Positions 48,088 to 60,317 of a stretch of 64,000 nucleotides of DNA are shown in pieces. Both the position numbers and the translations under genes were made by a program. Under the pieces are notes generated by a model, which saw only the letters and a program-made list of their open reading frames with translations, had not been told where the DNA came from and did no database searches. Where the stretch lies: assembly GCF_046630445.1 (NCBI RefSeq), contig NC_092333.1:717208001-717272000 (forward strand), read 5' to 3'. The DNA is from Rutidosis leptorrhynchoides (taxonomy: Eukaryota > Streptophyta > Magnoliopsida > Asterales > Asteraceae). Positions within the stretch are counted from its first letter, which is position 1. Each line of letters begins with the position of its first letter.

Positions 48088-51000
48088 GAACACCTGGTAA
48101 CCGACCTTAACAAGATGCATATAGAATATCCTCATCATTCTGGGACTCTCATCGGATATGATAAATCGAAGTACTAAAGCATCCGTAACTCGGAAGGGGC
48201 TCGTTGGGCCCGATAGATCTATCTTTAGGATTCGCATCAATTAGGGGCCATTTCCCTAATTCTTAGGCTACCAAGCTAAAAAAGGGGCATATTCGGTTTA
48301 ATAATCCAACCATAGAATGTAGTTTCGAGCATTTGTGTCTATTTTGTAAAACATTTATAAAACTGCATGTATTCTCATTCCAAAAATATTAGATAGTAAA
48401 AATGGGACTATAACCCACTTTCATAGATTTTCGATTCATCGAAAATTAGACTTGGCCACGGGTCGATTCACGAACCTATAACAAATATATACATATATAT
48501 CAATGTATGATAGAAATATATTTGCATCATAATTTTATAACGTGTTGTCGATTTAAATTGTCAAGTTAGCAGTCCAACGTTAGTAGTCCACAATTAGTAG
48601 TCCAATATAGATCGATATATCATCCTGAAATAATCAAGACATATTACACTTTCCTAATGTAATCAAGACCCATAGTATGCATATTATCGAATCACTCCAC
48701 GACCCATTGTATACATGTCTCAGGCTCGATCACAACCCATGGTATATATATTATTTTAGAATCAACCTCGACCCATTATATGCTAACTCGAGAATTACCG
48801 CATATAGTGTCTTACGGTTATTCTAAAATAATATATATAGATGATGTCAATATGATATGTCAAAACATTGTATACGTGTCTATAGTTTATCGATGCATAT
48901 TATGATGTCGTATTGTGTAACTTGTCTTAACTAATCAAGATTAGTATGTAATAAAGGAATACATAAAACATGTTAGAATACATGTATAATACAATAAAAG
49001 TTAGCTAGGATATGGTTAGTATAGATTTGTTATAAAAATTTCCGTAGCTAAAACTAGTAATTTTATCCAATTTTGTTTTACCCATAATTTCTTCGTTACA
49101 GATCCGTTTTAAGTGAATCAAATTGCCATGGTTTCGTATCGAACCAAAATTTATTAATCTATACATAAAAAGTATAGGTTTATAGTTGGAAATACAGGTT
49201 ACAAGTCATTTTTGAAAGAGATAGTCATTTTCGTCGAAAGAACGACATCTTAATGACCATTTTGAAAAACATATTTCAACTTTGTGTTTAACCATGATTT
49301 TTGGATATAGTAACATGCTCATATGAAATATCATTTTTCCAAAAAATCAACTTCAAATTCAAAGATTAAGATAGTTTTTATTTTTCCAACCCAAAACAGC
49401 CCCCGGTTTTACTACGACGGCGTATGTCCGGTTTTACGGTGTTTTTCGTGTTTCCAAATTTTAAATCATTAAGTTAGCATATAATATAGATATAAAACAT
49501 GTGTTAAGTTGTTTTTAAAAGTCAAGTTAGAAGGATTAACTTTGTTTACGAACAAGTTTAGAATTAACTAAACTATGTTCTAGTGATTACAAGTTTAAAT
49601 CTTCGAATAAGATAGTTATATATATATGAATCGAACAAGGTTATGAACACCATTACTACCTCAAGTATAGTAGGTAAACCTACTGGAAATAATGAAAAAA
49701 TAAATTGAGCTTCAAAGGATCTTTGATGGCTTGGAAGTTCTTGAAGTAAAATCATGACACGAAAACAAGTTCAAGTAAGATTACTACTTGAATTAAGATA
49801 GTTATAGTTACATAAATCGAATCAAAGCTTGAATATGATTATTACCTTGATTTAGAAAGATAACCTACTGTAAATAACAAAGGTTTCTTGATCTTGGATG
49901 ATTACTTGGAATGGTTTTGAAAGCTTGTAAGTCATCTAGTAAACTTGAAATGATTCTTGAAGTGTTCTTGAAAGATTGTTATGTATGTTGATTTATGTTT
50001 GGATTTTGAGCTAGATTGAGCTAGATTTGATGAAGATGATGAAGAACACTTAGAAAACTAAGAGAGAACTTGAGAGAGATGTGTTTGATGCATGAAAGTT
50101 GGAAAATGAAAGTGTTGGTGTGAGTGATGAAAAACGTGAATGATGAGTCTCCATATAGGCTCCATTAGTTTGTTGTTTTGTTAGATATTTCATGCTAGTT
50201 GCCAAATGATGGTTCCCACATGTCTTGATGACTCACTAAGGCTGCTAAGAGCTGATCATTGAAGTGTATATTGAAAGGACCCGTTCATATACATTATAAA
50301 CGATTCACAATAGTTGATTACATTGCGAGGTATTTGACCTCTATATGATACATTTTACAAACATTGCATTCGTTTTTAAAAGACAAACTTTCTTTACATC
50401 AAAAATTAACAGGCATGCATACCATTTCATAATATTCACTATCCAACTATAAATTGATTTAATAATAATCTTTGATGAACTCAATGACTCGAATGCAACG
50501 TTCTTCGAAATATGCTATGAAAGACTCCAAGTAATATCTTTAAAATGAGCAAATGCACAGCGGAAGATTTCTTTAACACCTGAGAATAAACATGCTTTAA
50601 AGTGTCAACCAAAAGGTTGGTGAGTTCATTAGTTTATCATAATCATTTATTTCCATCATTTTAATAGACCACAAGACTTTCATTTTCAGTTCTCATAAAT
50701 ATACGTCCCATGCATAGAGACAAAAATAATCATTCATATGGTGAACACCTGGTAACCGACATTAACTAGATACATATAAGAATATCCCCTATCATTCCGG
50801 GATCCTCCTTCGGACATGATATAAATTTCGAAGTACTAAAGCATCCGGTACTTTGGATGGGGTTTGTTAGGCCCAATAGATCTATCTTTAGGATTCGCGT
50901 CAATTAGGGTGTCTGTTCCCTAATTCTTAGATTACCAGACTTTAATAAAAAGGGGCATATTCGATTTCAATAATTCAACCATAGAATGTAGTTTCAATTA

Positions 51001-51299
51001 CTTGTGTCTATTTCGTCAAACATTTATAAAAGCGCATGTATTCTCAGTCCCAAAAATATAAAGGGTAAAAAGGCAAATGAAACTCACCATACTGTATTTC
51101 GTAGTAAAAATATATATAACGTCATTGAACAAGTGCAAGGTTGGCCTTGGATTCACGAACCTAAATTAATTATATATATTTATGTGTTGGTCAATATTTG
51201 TCTAACAAATTTTGTCAAGTCATAGTGTACCACAATCCTAATGCTCGAGACTAATATGCAAAAGTCAACAAAAGTAAATTTGACTCAAAATAATTTCCA

Positions 51300-52193
51300 A
51301 AAATCTATACATGATTAATATATAGTTTAAATATCGTCGTTTTATATTTTTAAATATTTTTAAAAGATTTATTAGAGTAAATAATATAATTTATTTATTA
51401 ATAAATAAAATTTTATATTAAATTTATATAATAAAATATACTTTTATATATATTAAGTAATAACATTTATAGGGTTCATTTAATATCATAAAGATAATTT
51501 GATAGGTATTATTAAAGTAAGTTATTGCACGTAGTAAAATATGTTTGTATCACATATTTATTTGATAAAATAATATCTATAATGATAGTAAGTAAAAATT
51601 GTATTATTTTGTAATAATAATTATTATTATAAAAATATCAATATTTATAATTACTAAGATGACATTATGATAAAACGATAATTCTAATTATGATAACTTT
51701 AATATTTACGATAATTTTTAATATTATCTTTAAAATAATAATTCTATTTAAAATAATAATAATAATGACATTTTATAGTAACAATGACATTTCTATTAAA
51801 ATGATGATTTTTGTTAAAATGATAGTTTTAATACTAACGATACTTTTAATAATAATAGTAATGATAAAAATAATAAGAACGATAATTTTATCTAAATCAA
51901 TATCTTATAATATTTTAATTTCATCATGATACTCTTACCCATTATTTCCTAATCGTTTCGTTTAATAGCTTTTAATCGTCTTTTATATCGTGTTCATAAT
52001 AATGATAATAATAGTAATCAAAATAATTAGGTGTTACAAATATTTGTTTTAATTACACTAATATTAATAATGATAGTTACTATAACATTATTAACGATAA
52101 TACTAATAATTATCTTAATGATAATATAGTAATAATAATAATAATAACAATAACAATAACCATTTTTAAATAATAATATATATATATATATTA

Positions 52194-52224
<31 letters not shown>

Positions 52225-52228
52225 TACA

Positions 52229-52270
<42 letters not shown>

Positions 52271-52440
52271 TGGATAATAATAATAATACTAATTATAACT
52301 TTAACGATAATAACGATAGTAATAATAAAAAAAATAACAATTTTTAATGATAAATCCCTTTTATTGATAAAGATAATAATAATGATAATAATAAGATAAA
52401 ACTAGAACGACGATAAAAACGACGATAATAATAATCATTT
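51300..52440. repeat. AT-rich low-complexity region in LTR D
   Basis: Long runs of TAA/ATA/AAT triplets, including a near-pure stretch around 52195-52270. No gene is supported. Confidence 0.85.
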
Positions 52441-53034
52441 TAATAAAAATATCGAAAATTCAATTGATTATAACTTCTAATTCGTTCATCGAAACCATTC
52501 GATATCTAAAGGAAAAGTTCTTAATTTTTCGCTAGCTTTCCAAGGACATGCATATCTTATACCTTATCTCAACCGTAAGTGTAACTAATTCAAGATTCAA
52601 CCTAACCTGTCTAAGAGCAATATCAAAAGTACAAGCATGCATAATCCTAAATACTCGAGCACTAGTCAGGGATACACTATTAGTATGTAAAAGTTAAATT
52701 ATGAGTACTCACGTATCAATATTGAGATTCAATATTGCAGGAAAGGTACGTAGACGAAATGGAAATGATAAACACTATATTGACCTCACGAGCATACCCA
52801 TGAACCATACTCAATCACCTCCATAGCTATAACCAATAGTTTCCTTAATCCTATCCTACTCGAAAAACAATTTCGAAATCACTCGGACAGCACTCCGTCG
52901 TAATATTTTATGTATACTAATAATATCTTGAAATAATACGGAGTAAATATATATATGTAAATCGATTGAGAGAGTTTAGAGAAAAATATTTTCAAGTTTC
53001 TATGAAATAATGAAACCTATTGAATTCTATTTAT

Positions 53035-53202
53035 AATAGATTTTTGAATTATTAAAGTGAATTATTAAAGTATGAATTATTAAAGTGAATTATTAAAGTA
53101 TGAATTATTAAAGTGAATTATTAAAGTATGAATTATTAAAGTGAATTATTAAAGTATGAATTATTAAAGTGAATTATTAAAGTAAATTATTAAAGTTAAA
53201 GT
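53035..53202. repeat. Tandem repeat of a 28-base unit
   Basis: About five copies of a unit made of two similar halves, GAATTATTAAAGT and GAATTATTAAAGTAT, inside LTR D. Confidence 0.9.
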
Positions 53203-55057
53203 AAAGTAAAAATAAAGTAAAGGTAAAGTTTAAGTATAGTAAAAGTATAAAACTATGTACGTATAATACGCGTATAAATATATATAATATTAATTTAAAT
53301 CGTTATATATATTTAATAAAATAAAATATAAATATCGTTATCTTTATCATACTAGTTAATTAATGAGTTGTCAAAAGTGGTTCTAGATATTTATAAAAGT
53401 TATATACGTTTTAATAATAAAGTTCTTTTTAAACTGAAAACGTTTTTTTTGTACGTTTGAAACTAAATAGATCAATCGAGTCTTTATGAGATTCAATCTT
53501 CCACTATCCTTTGTCTAGTTCTCAATGATTGACAATTTGTTCTTATTTATAAATCACTTTACCATTTTCCGAATATTGTTAAAATGGAAAGATTTCTCAA
53601 ATCAACGTGGGCCTTTCAACAGAGACTTGTAATCATAATTCAATATATCTGATAATTCAATCATTTGATCTTATCTTCTAATTCCATTGATAAACATTTT
53701 GAAACAGATACAATCATATAAAGTATTTAATCTAATATTTTGTTTACGTTTCAAGTTATAATATATATACACATATACATATATAATAATATTCGTTTAA
53801 TGGTTCGTGAATCGTTGGAACTTGGTCGAGGTTGAATGAATGTATGAACATAGTTTAAAATTCTTGAAATTTAACTTAACAAATATTGCTTATCGTGTCG
53901 GAAACATATAAAGATTAAAGTTTAAATTTGGTTGGAAATTTCTGGGTTGTCACAGTACCTACCCGTTAAAGAAATTTCGTCCCGAAATTTGAGTGGAAAG
54001 GTCGTGAATGATAATAAGTATGTTTTCATGATGCATACGGGCTGAAAATTAGAGTTTTATCATCAGCGAATAATTTGGATAAACAATCCATTTATATGAA
54101 GAGTACGAATGAAGCTAACATAGAAGAGTGAAATGAGTAAGTGTAGATTCATCTTATCATTTGACGTAAATATGATTGATTCCCATATTTCAAGGGATTT
54201 GAAGAAAATCTTCTTAATAAGATTTGACTCTCCGGTAATCAAGGGAATTAGGATCCGCTTTAAATGCGATCGTCCATTTTAATTGTTCTGTCGGAGATTT
54301 TCTTATAAATTCACCTCCTTCGTTTCCTTACAACTCACACCTTCTGTTGATGCATTTTATGCAAGTCCCTAGACATCTACCCACGTTCATTGCAGGTACA
54401 ACAGTTTACAGGCCACCATGATTGCTCGTTATTATCCTATCCATGTTTGTATGTGGTTACAGGAACTGCAGGAACGAGATTTAGATGTTTGACTATGTTA
54501 TACTTAGTCAGACGTACGAGTGAAGCCTCACTAGTACGGCTGACATATATACCAATCGTATGTACACTTAGAAGCTGGGTATAATACGAGTATGAATACT
54601 GATTGAATACGAGTAGAATTGTTGATGAGAACGAATGGGAATGTAATTGTAACCATTTTTGTTAAGTAGAAGTATTTTGATATATGTCTTGAAGTCTTTC
54701 AAAAGTGTATTAATACATCATAACACACAACATATATATACATTTTAATGGAGTCGTTAAATCATCGTTAGTCGTTACATGCATGCGTTGTTTTGAAACC
54801 TTGAAGTTAACGATCTCGTTAAATATAATTAACCCATGGTTGTTATATCTAATGAGATGTTAAATTGTTATGTTATCATGATAACATAGTGTGTTAATAT
54901 ATCTTAATATGATATATAAATAGTAAGACGTTATTACAACGATAATCGTTACATATAGATATCGTTTTGAATTCCTTAAGTTAGTAGTCTTGTTTTATGT
55001 ATATAGTTTGTTGTTAATATACATAATGAGATACTTAAATATCATTTCATCATGTTA

Positions 55058-55151
<94 letters not shown>

Positions 55152-55357
55152 CATGTCATATACAAGTTATAACGTTCGTGAATCATCGGACAAACTGGGT
55201 GGTCAAACGTTTACATAAAAACCGTTTCAATTAATCAAGTCTTGACAAGTTTGATTGCTTAACATGTTGGAAATATTTATTCATGTAAATATTAATCTCA
55301 TATAATATATAATCATGGAAAAGTCCGGGTTATGACATTAGCGTGAGTATGACTCAA

Positions 55358-55434
55358 GTTATGATGTGAACCACGAAGCCGGTAGCATCATGACAAATGC
55401 GTATCGTGTGAACCACGGAGGCGGTAGCACCATG
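55358..55434 (+). repeat. Hairpin array in LTR E, units 5-6
   Basis: Unit 5: GTTATGATG with CATCATGAC around the core with one change. Unit 6: TATCGTG with CACCATG (one mismatch) around the core with one change. Solo LTR C inserted exactly after the 3' arm of unit 4 and separates these from units 1-4. Confidence 0.9.
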
Positions 55435-56210
55435 ACGTGGGTATGGTTAACTATATGGTGTGTGTGTGGATTACTTGAGCATTATTTATATTATGCTATG
55501 GAATATGCTAGCTTGTGACGTGTTGAGGAATTAGCTTGTACTTTGAGATTGTATGCTAATTAAATTGCTAGCATGTATGCAGTATGTGAGTAAGTGTTTG
55601 CAAATAAGTATATTATATATGTATGTGTATAACGATTGCATTCACTAAGCTTTATGCTTACCCCTCTCGTTTTTTACCTTTTTATTGGTATGGTTGATGC
55701 GGAGTTACCTAGTTGCTAGATTAGGGTTGATAGATGTTGCTTAAGCTTGGAGGATTAGCTTTTGGATATTTGGACGCGGATTGGGGATTTGGTAGTCCCC
55801 AGGATTATGCTCATGGTATCGGGTTGAGTTATTGAGTCTTAACCCGGTTTGTAGTGTAAATGGGTAGTAATTACCCACTTGTTGTGTAACGGGTCAAAAG
55901 GCGTCGAATCGTACATTTTGGATTTAGTCACTTGTTAAACAGGTATTTTGTTGTATATTGAGCACGTTAAAACTATCGTTAAACGGATCTTGCATTATGA
56001 TGTATTTAACTTTATCTAACTTATAAAAGAATGGGCTTCGTTTTTGGTAAACAGATTCTGATTGTTTCAAATAACGGCCAATTTAACCATTTGTTAATGC
56101 AGTGACTAAATTAGAACACATTTACGTTATTAGGGATGAAAATTATAATTTTTAAAATACAAGGATGAAAAGTGCAAAAATAAACAAACACATGGATCAT
56201 TTCAACAACT

Positions 56211-57228
56211 TTGTCTTTTCTTACTTTATAAAGTATTGCAAATGCAAATTGCAAATTAAAAATATCAATGTAGAGTCCCTTTTCCCTCTCTAAGTTAGGT
56301 AACTTTTTTACATGTTATTGCAAATCAAAAATATTAATATGATGGGTAAATTTGGAGTCTTTTACCAACTGGCTATGTGAAGTGAAGAAATGTTTACTAG
56401 GAGAGTGAGTTTTCTTACGATTCTACAATACGTTCAATTAGCCAATTAGCGACTTCTTACAAAACTACATTCGTAGGCTGACAATTTTTTTGATAGGTTG
56501 AACGATTGGATATTTGTAGGCGGAATTGCAATAATTATTTGCAATTCGGCAAGTCAATCCCGGTCAGACCACTTTTATCCATGACACCTGTCATGGAACC
56601 ACATTGCTGCCACATCAGCGCCAGCTCATCAACTTTTTCTTATCACTTAACCCATCACACTCCCTAGTATCCATGACATACCCCTTTACTATAAAATGAA
56701 CCCACTTTAATTAATTATTAATACAATTTTACCACTCATGATGCATATTGTACAAGAAATAAAAGCCTCCCCTCCGTCGTCAAATATGCTGAACATCCAC
56801 ATTTTGAACCACGGTCTTAGAAGGAAGCTCCAAAGAAGGCTTGCTAACATCAGTGTCTTCAACGGCTTGGCAATGGCGCTCCCAAGGGCGCTGCCGATGT
56901 GAACGGTCTTACGGGCTCAATATATATCTTATTTGATTTGTTGCTGTCAATTTATTATTCACAAGTATGGTTTAAACAATGTTCAATCGGTTTGATAGGT
57001 TTAAGAAGTTTGATATAAAGGGTAAAATTGAGAGAAATAGAGAGAGACAGAGAGAGATAGAGAGAGAGAGAGCGAGAGAGGGGTATGACTCCCTTGCTTT
57101 GATATAAAGGGTATATATGCTTATCGTTTCATCTAGTGTAGCCTTCTTTGCTTTTCTTTTTTCTTGAGCTTCGTATTGCACAGGTACGTATCGATTTTTA
57201 TTTTTATTTTTATTTTTATTTTATCATT
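56211..57228. other. Intergenic DNA without supported gene
   Basis: AT-rich. It contains a GA-rich simple repeat (about 57028-57080), whose reverse strand gives a Ser/Leu-rich ORF that I do not accept, and a TTTTTA run at 57194-57221. Confidence 0.6.
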
Positions 57229-57423
57229 GGCCGGAGGTCCTCACGAAAGCAATCTCTTTATCCTAGAGTAGAGAGAGTGAGAACTTTCTCTACTCTTGGG
57301 GTTTTTTCACTCTGTGTGGAGAAATGACTTCTCTTTATTCTAGGATAGAAGAAGAATTGTCTATATCTCACATCCCCATACCTCGCGAGAGCGAGATTGG
57401 GTATCGTTGTTGTTGTTGTTGTT
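57229..57423 (+). mobile_element. SINE-like element with (GTT)n tail
   Basis: GGCCGGAGGTCCTCACG, CTTTCTCTACTCTTGGGG and CCCCATACCTCGCGAGAGCG followed by GGGTATCGTTGTTGTTG resemble the 3' half of plant Au-like SINEs, which end in TTG repeats. The polymerase III box region is not clear, so it may be 5'-truncated. Confidence 0.55.
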
Positions 57424-57993
57424 AGTAAATATTTATTTTGTTGTCTTTCATTAAAAGTTTTATTTCATTATCTTGGTTGATAAGATTTTTTTTTTTTTTT
57501 TTTTTTTTTAAAGTCAAGTTGTTAATAATTTATTTTTCTATGTTACTAGTAAGATGATGGTTAAAAAGATAAATCATTACTCTAATTTTTTTAGTATTTT
57601 TAGTATAACTTTAATGTATATTTTAGTATTTACCAACAGTAAAATTAAATATACATAAGAGGCTTTCTAGCAAGCTAGAGAAGCCAAAATATATTACTCC
57701 GTGATACTATTGCATTGCATTATATATTAAACATTATCTTATAGCACGATCACAAGTCAATTAAGTTGGGGTCACCCATTACTTTCTATTCTCGTTTTAA
57801 GCACTTATCTAAATGTCAACTTTTTTTTTTTTCCCTCTCCAATACTCCAATAGTATCCATCGTTTGTTTGTTTTCCTTTCTTTCTTTGCATTTAACCAAA
57901 ATAAGATAGTAATCTTAATTGATTATAAAATCGTTCCCATTTGAGTTCGATCATTATGAAATACATGTACAAGTTAATTAACAATAATCTTTA
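57424..57993. other. Intergenic DNA without supported gene
   Basis: AT-rich, with a T run of about 23 bases at 57487-57509. Nothing else is recognised. Confidence 0.6.
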
Positions 57994-58098
57994 CAGTTGT
58001 AAATTGTTTTTTTTTTTTTTTTTTTTTTTTAAAAGCTAGCTTTTTATTATAATCGCCAAATTACATCCCCTACAATAACCAAACAATTGTAAATTGTT
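57994..58098 (-). mobile_element. Very short LINE-type insertion with target duplication
   Basis: CAGTTGTAAATTGTT (57994-58008) and CAATTGTAAATTGTT (58084-58098) match at 14 of 15 bases. Between them is a long T run then about 53 bases, that is, poly(A)-tailed sequence on the minus strand. This is the form of a strongly 5'-truncated target-primed insertion. Confidence 0.65.
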
Positions 58099-58442
58099 GT
58101 GACTTGTGACTTAGAGTTATTTTATAAGTTTAGCCTTTTCAGACCCAGTTTGCAGTTAAGTGGATATCCTCACAGGCCCAAGCCCGTCCAACAAAAGTTT
58201 GGAATATAATTCAATAACAGTGTTAGACAGTCTGCTATCTATACCAGAGGTAGAATGATTATTGTTAATTTTTTAAAAGGGAAATTAGTCAAAAATTCCT
58301 TATTTTTAAAAGCGTTTAAAAATATGCTCTAAAAAAATTATAATTGCAAAAATGCACTATGGTCACGGATAATGCTTTTAGCTTGGTGCGTATGGGTATT
58401 GCCGAGATAGTGACCGAGACGGCCATTTTTCATCGCGAACAC

Positions 58443-58465
58443 GCACCACGCATGGTGCGTGGTGC
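58443..58465. repeat. Perfect 10-bp hairpin
   Basis: GCACCACGCA and TGCGTGGTGC are separated by three bases, in otherwise AT-rich DNA. Confidence 0.85.
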
Positions 58466-58971
58466 TTGGTGGGCAAGAACTTTGAATCACCATATCTTTT
58501 GACTCGTAGCTCCGTTTAGTCACCGTTTTTTTTAATGTGTATTTTTTCGAGATCAATGCGTTGGAACGCTTCTGAGGTAACAAAAATAATTTTGAAATTA
58601 GACCTGATATGATAATGCGAGTTTTTAGTTAACCCATAAAATGCTCGATTTGATAAAAATGTGACGTTTATTTAAACTGATTGAGGGGTTTTGTGTACAT
58701 TTGTCAAAGTTCGTGATAAATCTAACGGGTCACAAATTATTTAAGGCGGTTGTTAACATTCTTTATATAATTGTAAAATTTAATAACCATCAGTTAAGAT
58801 GTACTTAATTAATGACCATTATGTACAATGATATAAATTAAAGCAGTTGTTAGCCAAATTCATAAATTTATTTATCATCATGTGTATCAAAAGTAAACTT
58901 TTAGTGGATTTATTGGTATCTTCAAAAGAGGTCTTATATTCATAACAACATATATTGAGGTCTTATCTTTT

Positions 58972-59069
<98 letters not shown>

Positions 59070-59537
59070 AGGTCTTATATACATAACATATATTGAAGTG
59101 CGTAGAAAAATATCAAAAACAATCACAAAATATATATAGTTAGATCGTTAGAATCAAATATTATACTTGGTAGGTTATGTGAATTTTTTAAAATTTATTT
59201 ACGATTTACGATATTTCTTTTATAAACAAACTATTTTTTAGATTAAGTGACAAAACAACAACAATTTATTTATTGAATTAAGAGTTATACGAAAAAAGAT
59301 CATTAAGTGAAAAGTAAAAGTTCACTTCGTGTGTGCGTGTGTGCATAAGATGAGATTTTTTTTTTTTGGCGAATATATGTACTTATTTATTTATTTAATT
59401 AATGATCCGATGAGTTACATACAATAATAAAATGTATTCACATTCGTAGAATAAAAATGGTATGCTTTGTTTGGGCCCCAGAACATTTACTCAAAAGTTG
59501 CAACCTTATTGAAAAGGTAATGGCTCTTGCGCTCTTG

Positions 59538-59547
59538 CTATAAATAG
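59538..59547 (+). promoter_or_regulatory. TATA box without downstream gene
   Basis: CTATAAATAG is a strong plant TATA match. No coding region follows within 1 kb, so it may serve a noncoding RNA, be a relic, or be chance. Confidence 0.3.
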
Positions 59548-60021
59548 AAATCGATAAAGCCCCACTAGTTTAATTCAAGGGTTTGTACATCTCCTTTCGC
59601 ATCATGCCGTCATGATATCCTCTTACACATTTTCTTATATTGTAATATATAAATATAAATAAATAAATAAATTATATATAAATATAAATAAATAAATATA
59701 ATTGTGAAATTTATATATTCTTTTAAAAACATATACTTGAAGTTGTATGGGTCAGAAGTCATGGTATGGAAGCGAGTTCAATTCACCTAGAGTTAATATC
59801 GTCACAAACCTTATCACATGTTTATGCAAATTACCATATTTTAATATGAGAATATGAATGATCATGAATGTAGCACAAAAGCATAAATTTTACTAGTTGT
59901 ATTGCCGACAAGCTAGGCTACCTATTTGAATTGAAATTATACAATTCAAATATAATTATCTAAGATAACTTAGATCTTTATCCTAATAACAACTTAGTGG
60001 TTATGATCCTTATATCCTAAT

Positions 60022-60309
60022 CAGAGTCGTCTTTGGACATAGGCAACATAGACAACCGCCTAGGGTCCAAAAATTAGAAGGGCCCAAAATTTTTAATATA
60101 TATACAATTATCGAATAGTTAAGTAAATAAAATAAAATATTGTCGAATAAATATTTGATTATAAAAAAAACTGTTACGGCTGTCTTGTAAACTTCTTTCG
60201 TATTGATAAATTTTACTATAATCTTTTTATCTGTATTAAAAAAATTTAACGTGTATAAAGGCCTATTTTTATTTTCGCCTAGGGCATCTAAATTGTTGAG
60301 ACGACCCTG
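60022..60309. mobile_element. hAT-like MITE with ATCCTAAT duplication
   Basis: Terminal CAGAGTCGTCT and AGACGACCCTG inverted repeats. A perfect 8-base duplication ATCCTAAT flanks it (60014-60021, 60310-60317), as hAT elements make. At 288 bp it has no coding capacity. GCCTAGGGTCC and GCCTAGGGCATC lie just inside the ends. Confidence 0.88.
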
Positions 60310-60317
60310 ATCCTAAT

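Larger units (their letters stand above)
50272..54545 (-). mobile_element. Element D: LTR plus a stub of internal region, TATAT flanks
   Basis: An LTR runs from TGAAAGGACCCG (50272) to GGGTTGTCACA (53954). It is followed by GTACCTACCCGTTAAAG and TTTCGTCCCGAAATTT, the polypurine-side internal sequence of this family in minus orientation, then about 560 further bases. TATAT flanks the whole unit (50267-50271, 54546-54550). A second LTR is not visible; the right end is GGCTGACA. Part of the LTR (about 50815-50960) is nearly the same as 7630-7760. Confidence 0.65.
45056..55337 (-). mobile_element. Solo LTR C (Tekay-like family), with two nested insertions
   Basis: Starts TGAAATGCCCCGTTC and ends CCGGGTTATGACA, a diverged relative of the LTR at 7065-10316. 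Perfect TTAGC duplications flank it (45051-45055, 55338-55342). Its own parts are 45056-45580, 48093-50271 and 54551-55337, about 3.5 kb. It holds no internal region, so it is a solo LTR. A long (TA)n run lies at about 55061-55147. ORFs inside are not genes. Confidence 0.85.
43498..56069 (+). mobile_element. Solo LTR E, split by solo LTR C
   Basis: Starts TGTAACATCCCAA at 43498 and ends TGATTGTTTCA at 56069. Flanks AGTAA (43493-43497) and AATAA (56070-56074) agree at 4 of 5 bases. Its own sequence is 43498-45055 plus 55343-56069, about 2.3 kb, with no gag or pol. It cuts the right arm of the TIR element. It carries GC-rich repeats near its start and a hairpin array. Confidence 0.75.
41190..56210. 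mobile_element. TIR DNA element, split by nested insertions
   Basis: The left arm (41190 to about 41360) is an inverted match to the right arm, which is in two pieces: 43461-43497 and 56075-56210. Both arms share ATGATCCATGTGTTTGTT at the outside and TATAATCACGTGATA inside. Flanks TTTTCTTTT (41181-41189) and TTGTCTTTT (56211-56219) agree at 8 of 9 bases, as for Mutator-like elements. Without insertions it is about 0.7 kb and has no ORF. Confidence 0.65.
58099..60013. other. Intergenic DNA: hairpin, (TA)n run and an orphan TATA box
   Basis: Holds a perfect hairpin at 58443-58465, a long (TA)n run at about 58977-59067, and CTATAAATAG at 59538-59547 with no ORF after it. A region around 58340-58620 may be a further repeat; its ORF (58338-58583) is not recognised. 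Confidence 0.5.

Noticed and set aside
58443-58465. MicroRNA precursor
   Set aside because: The stem is only 10 bp with a 3-base loop, too short for a plant precursor.
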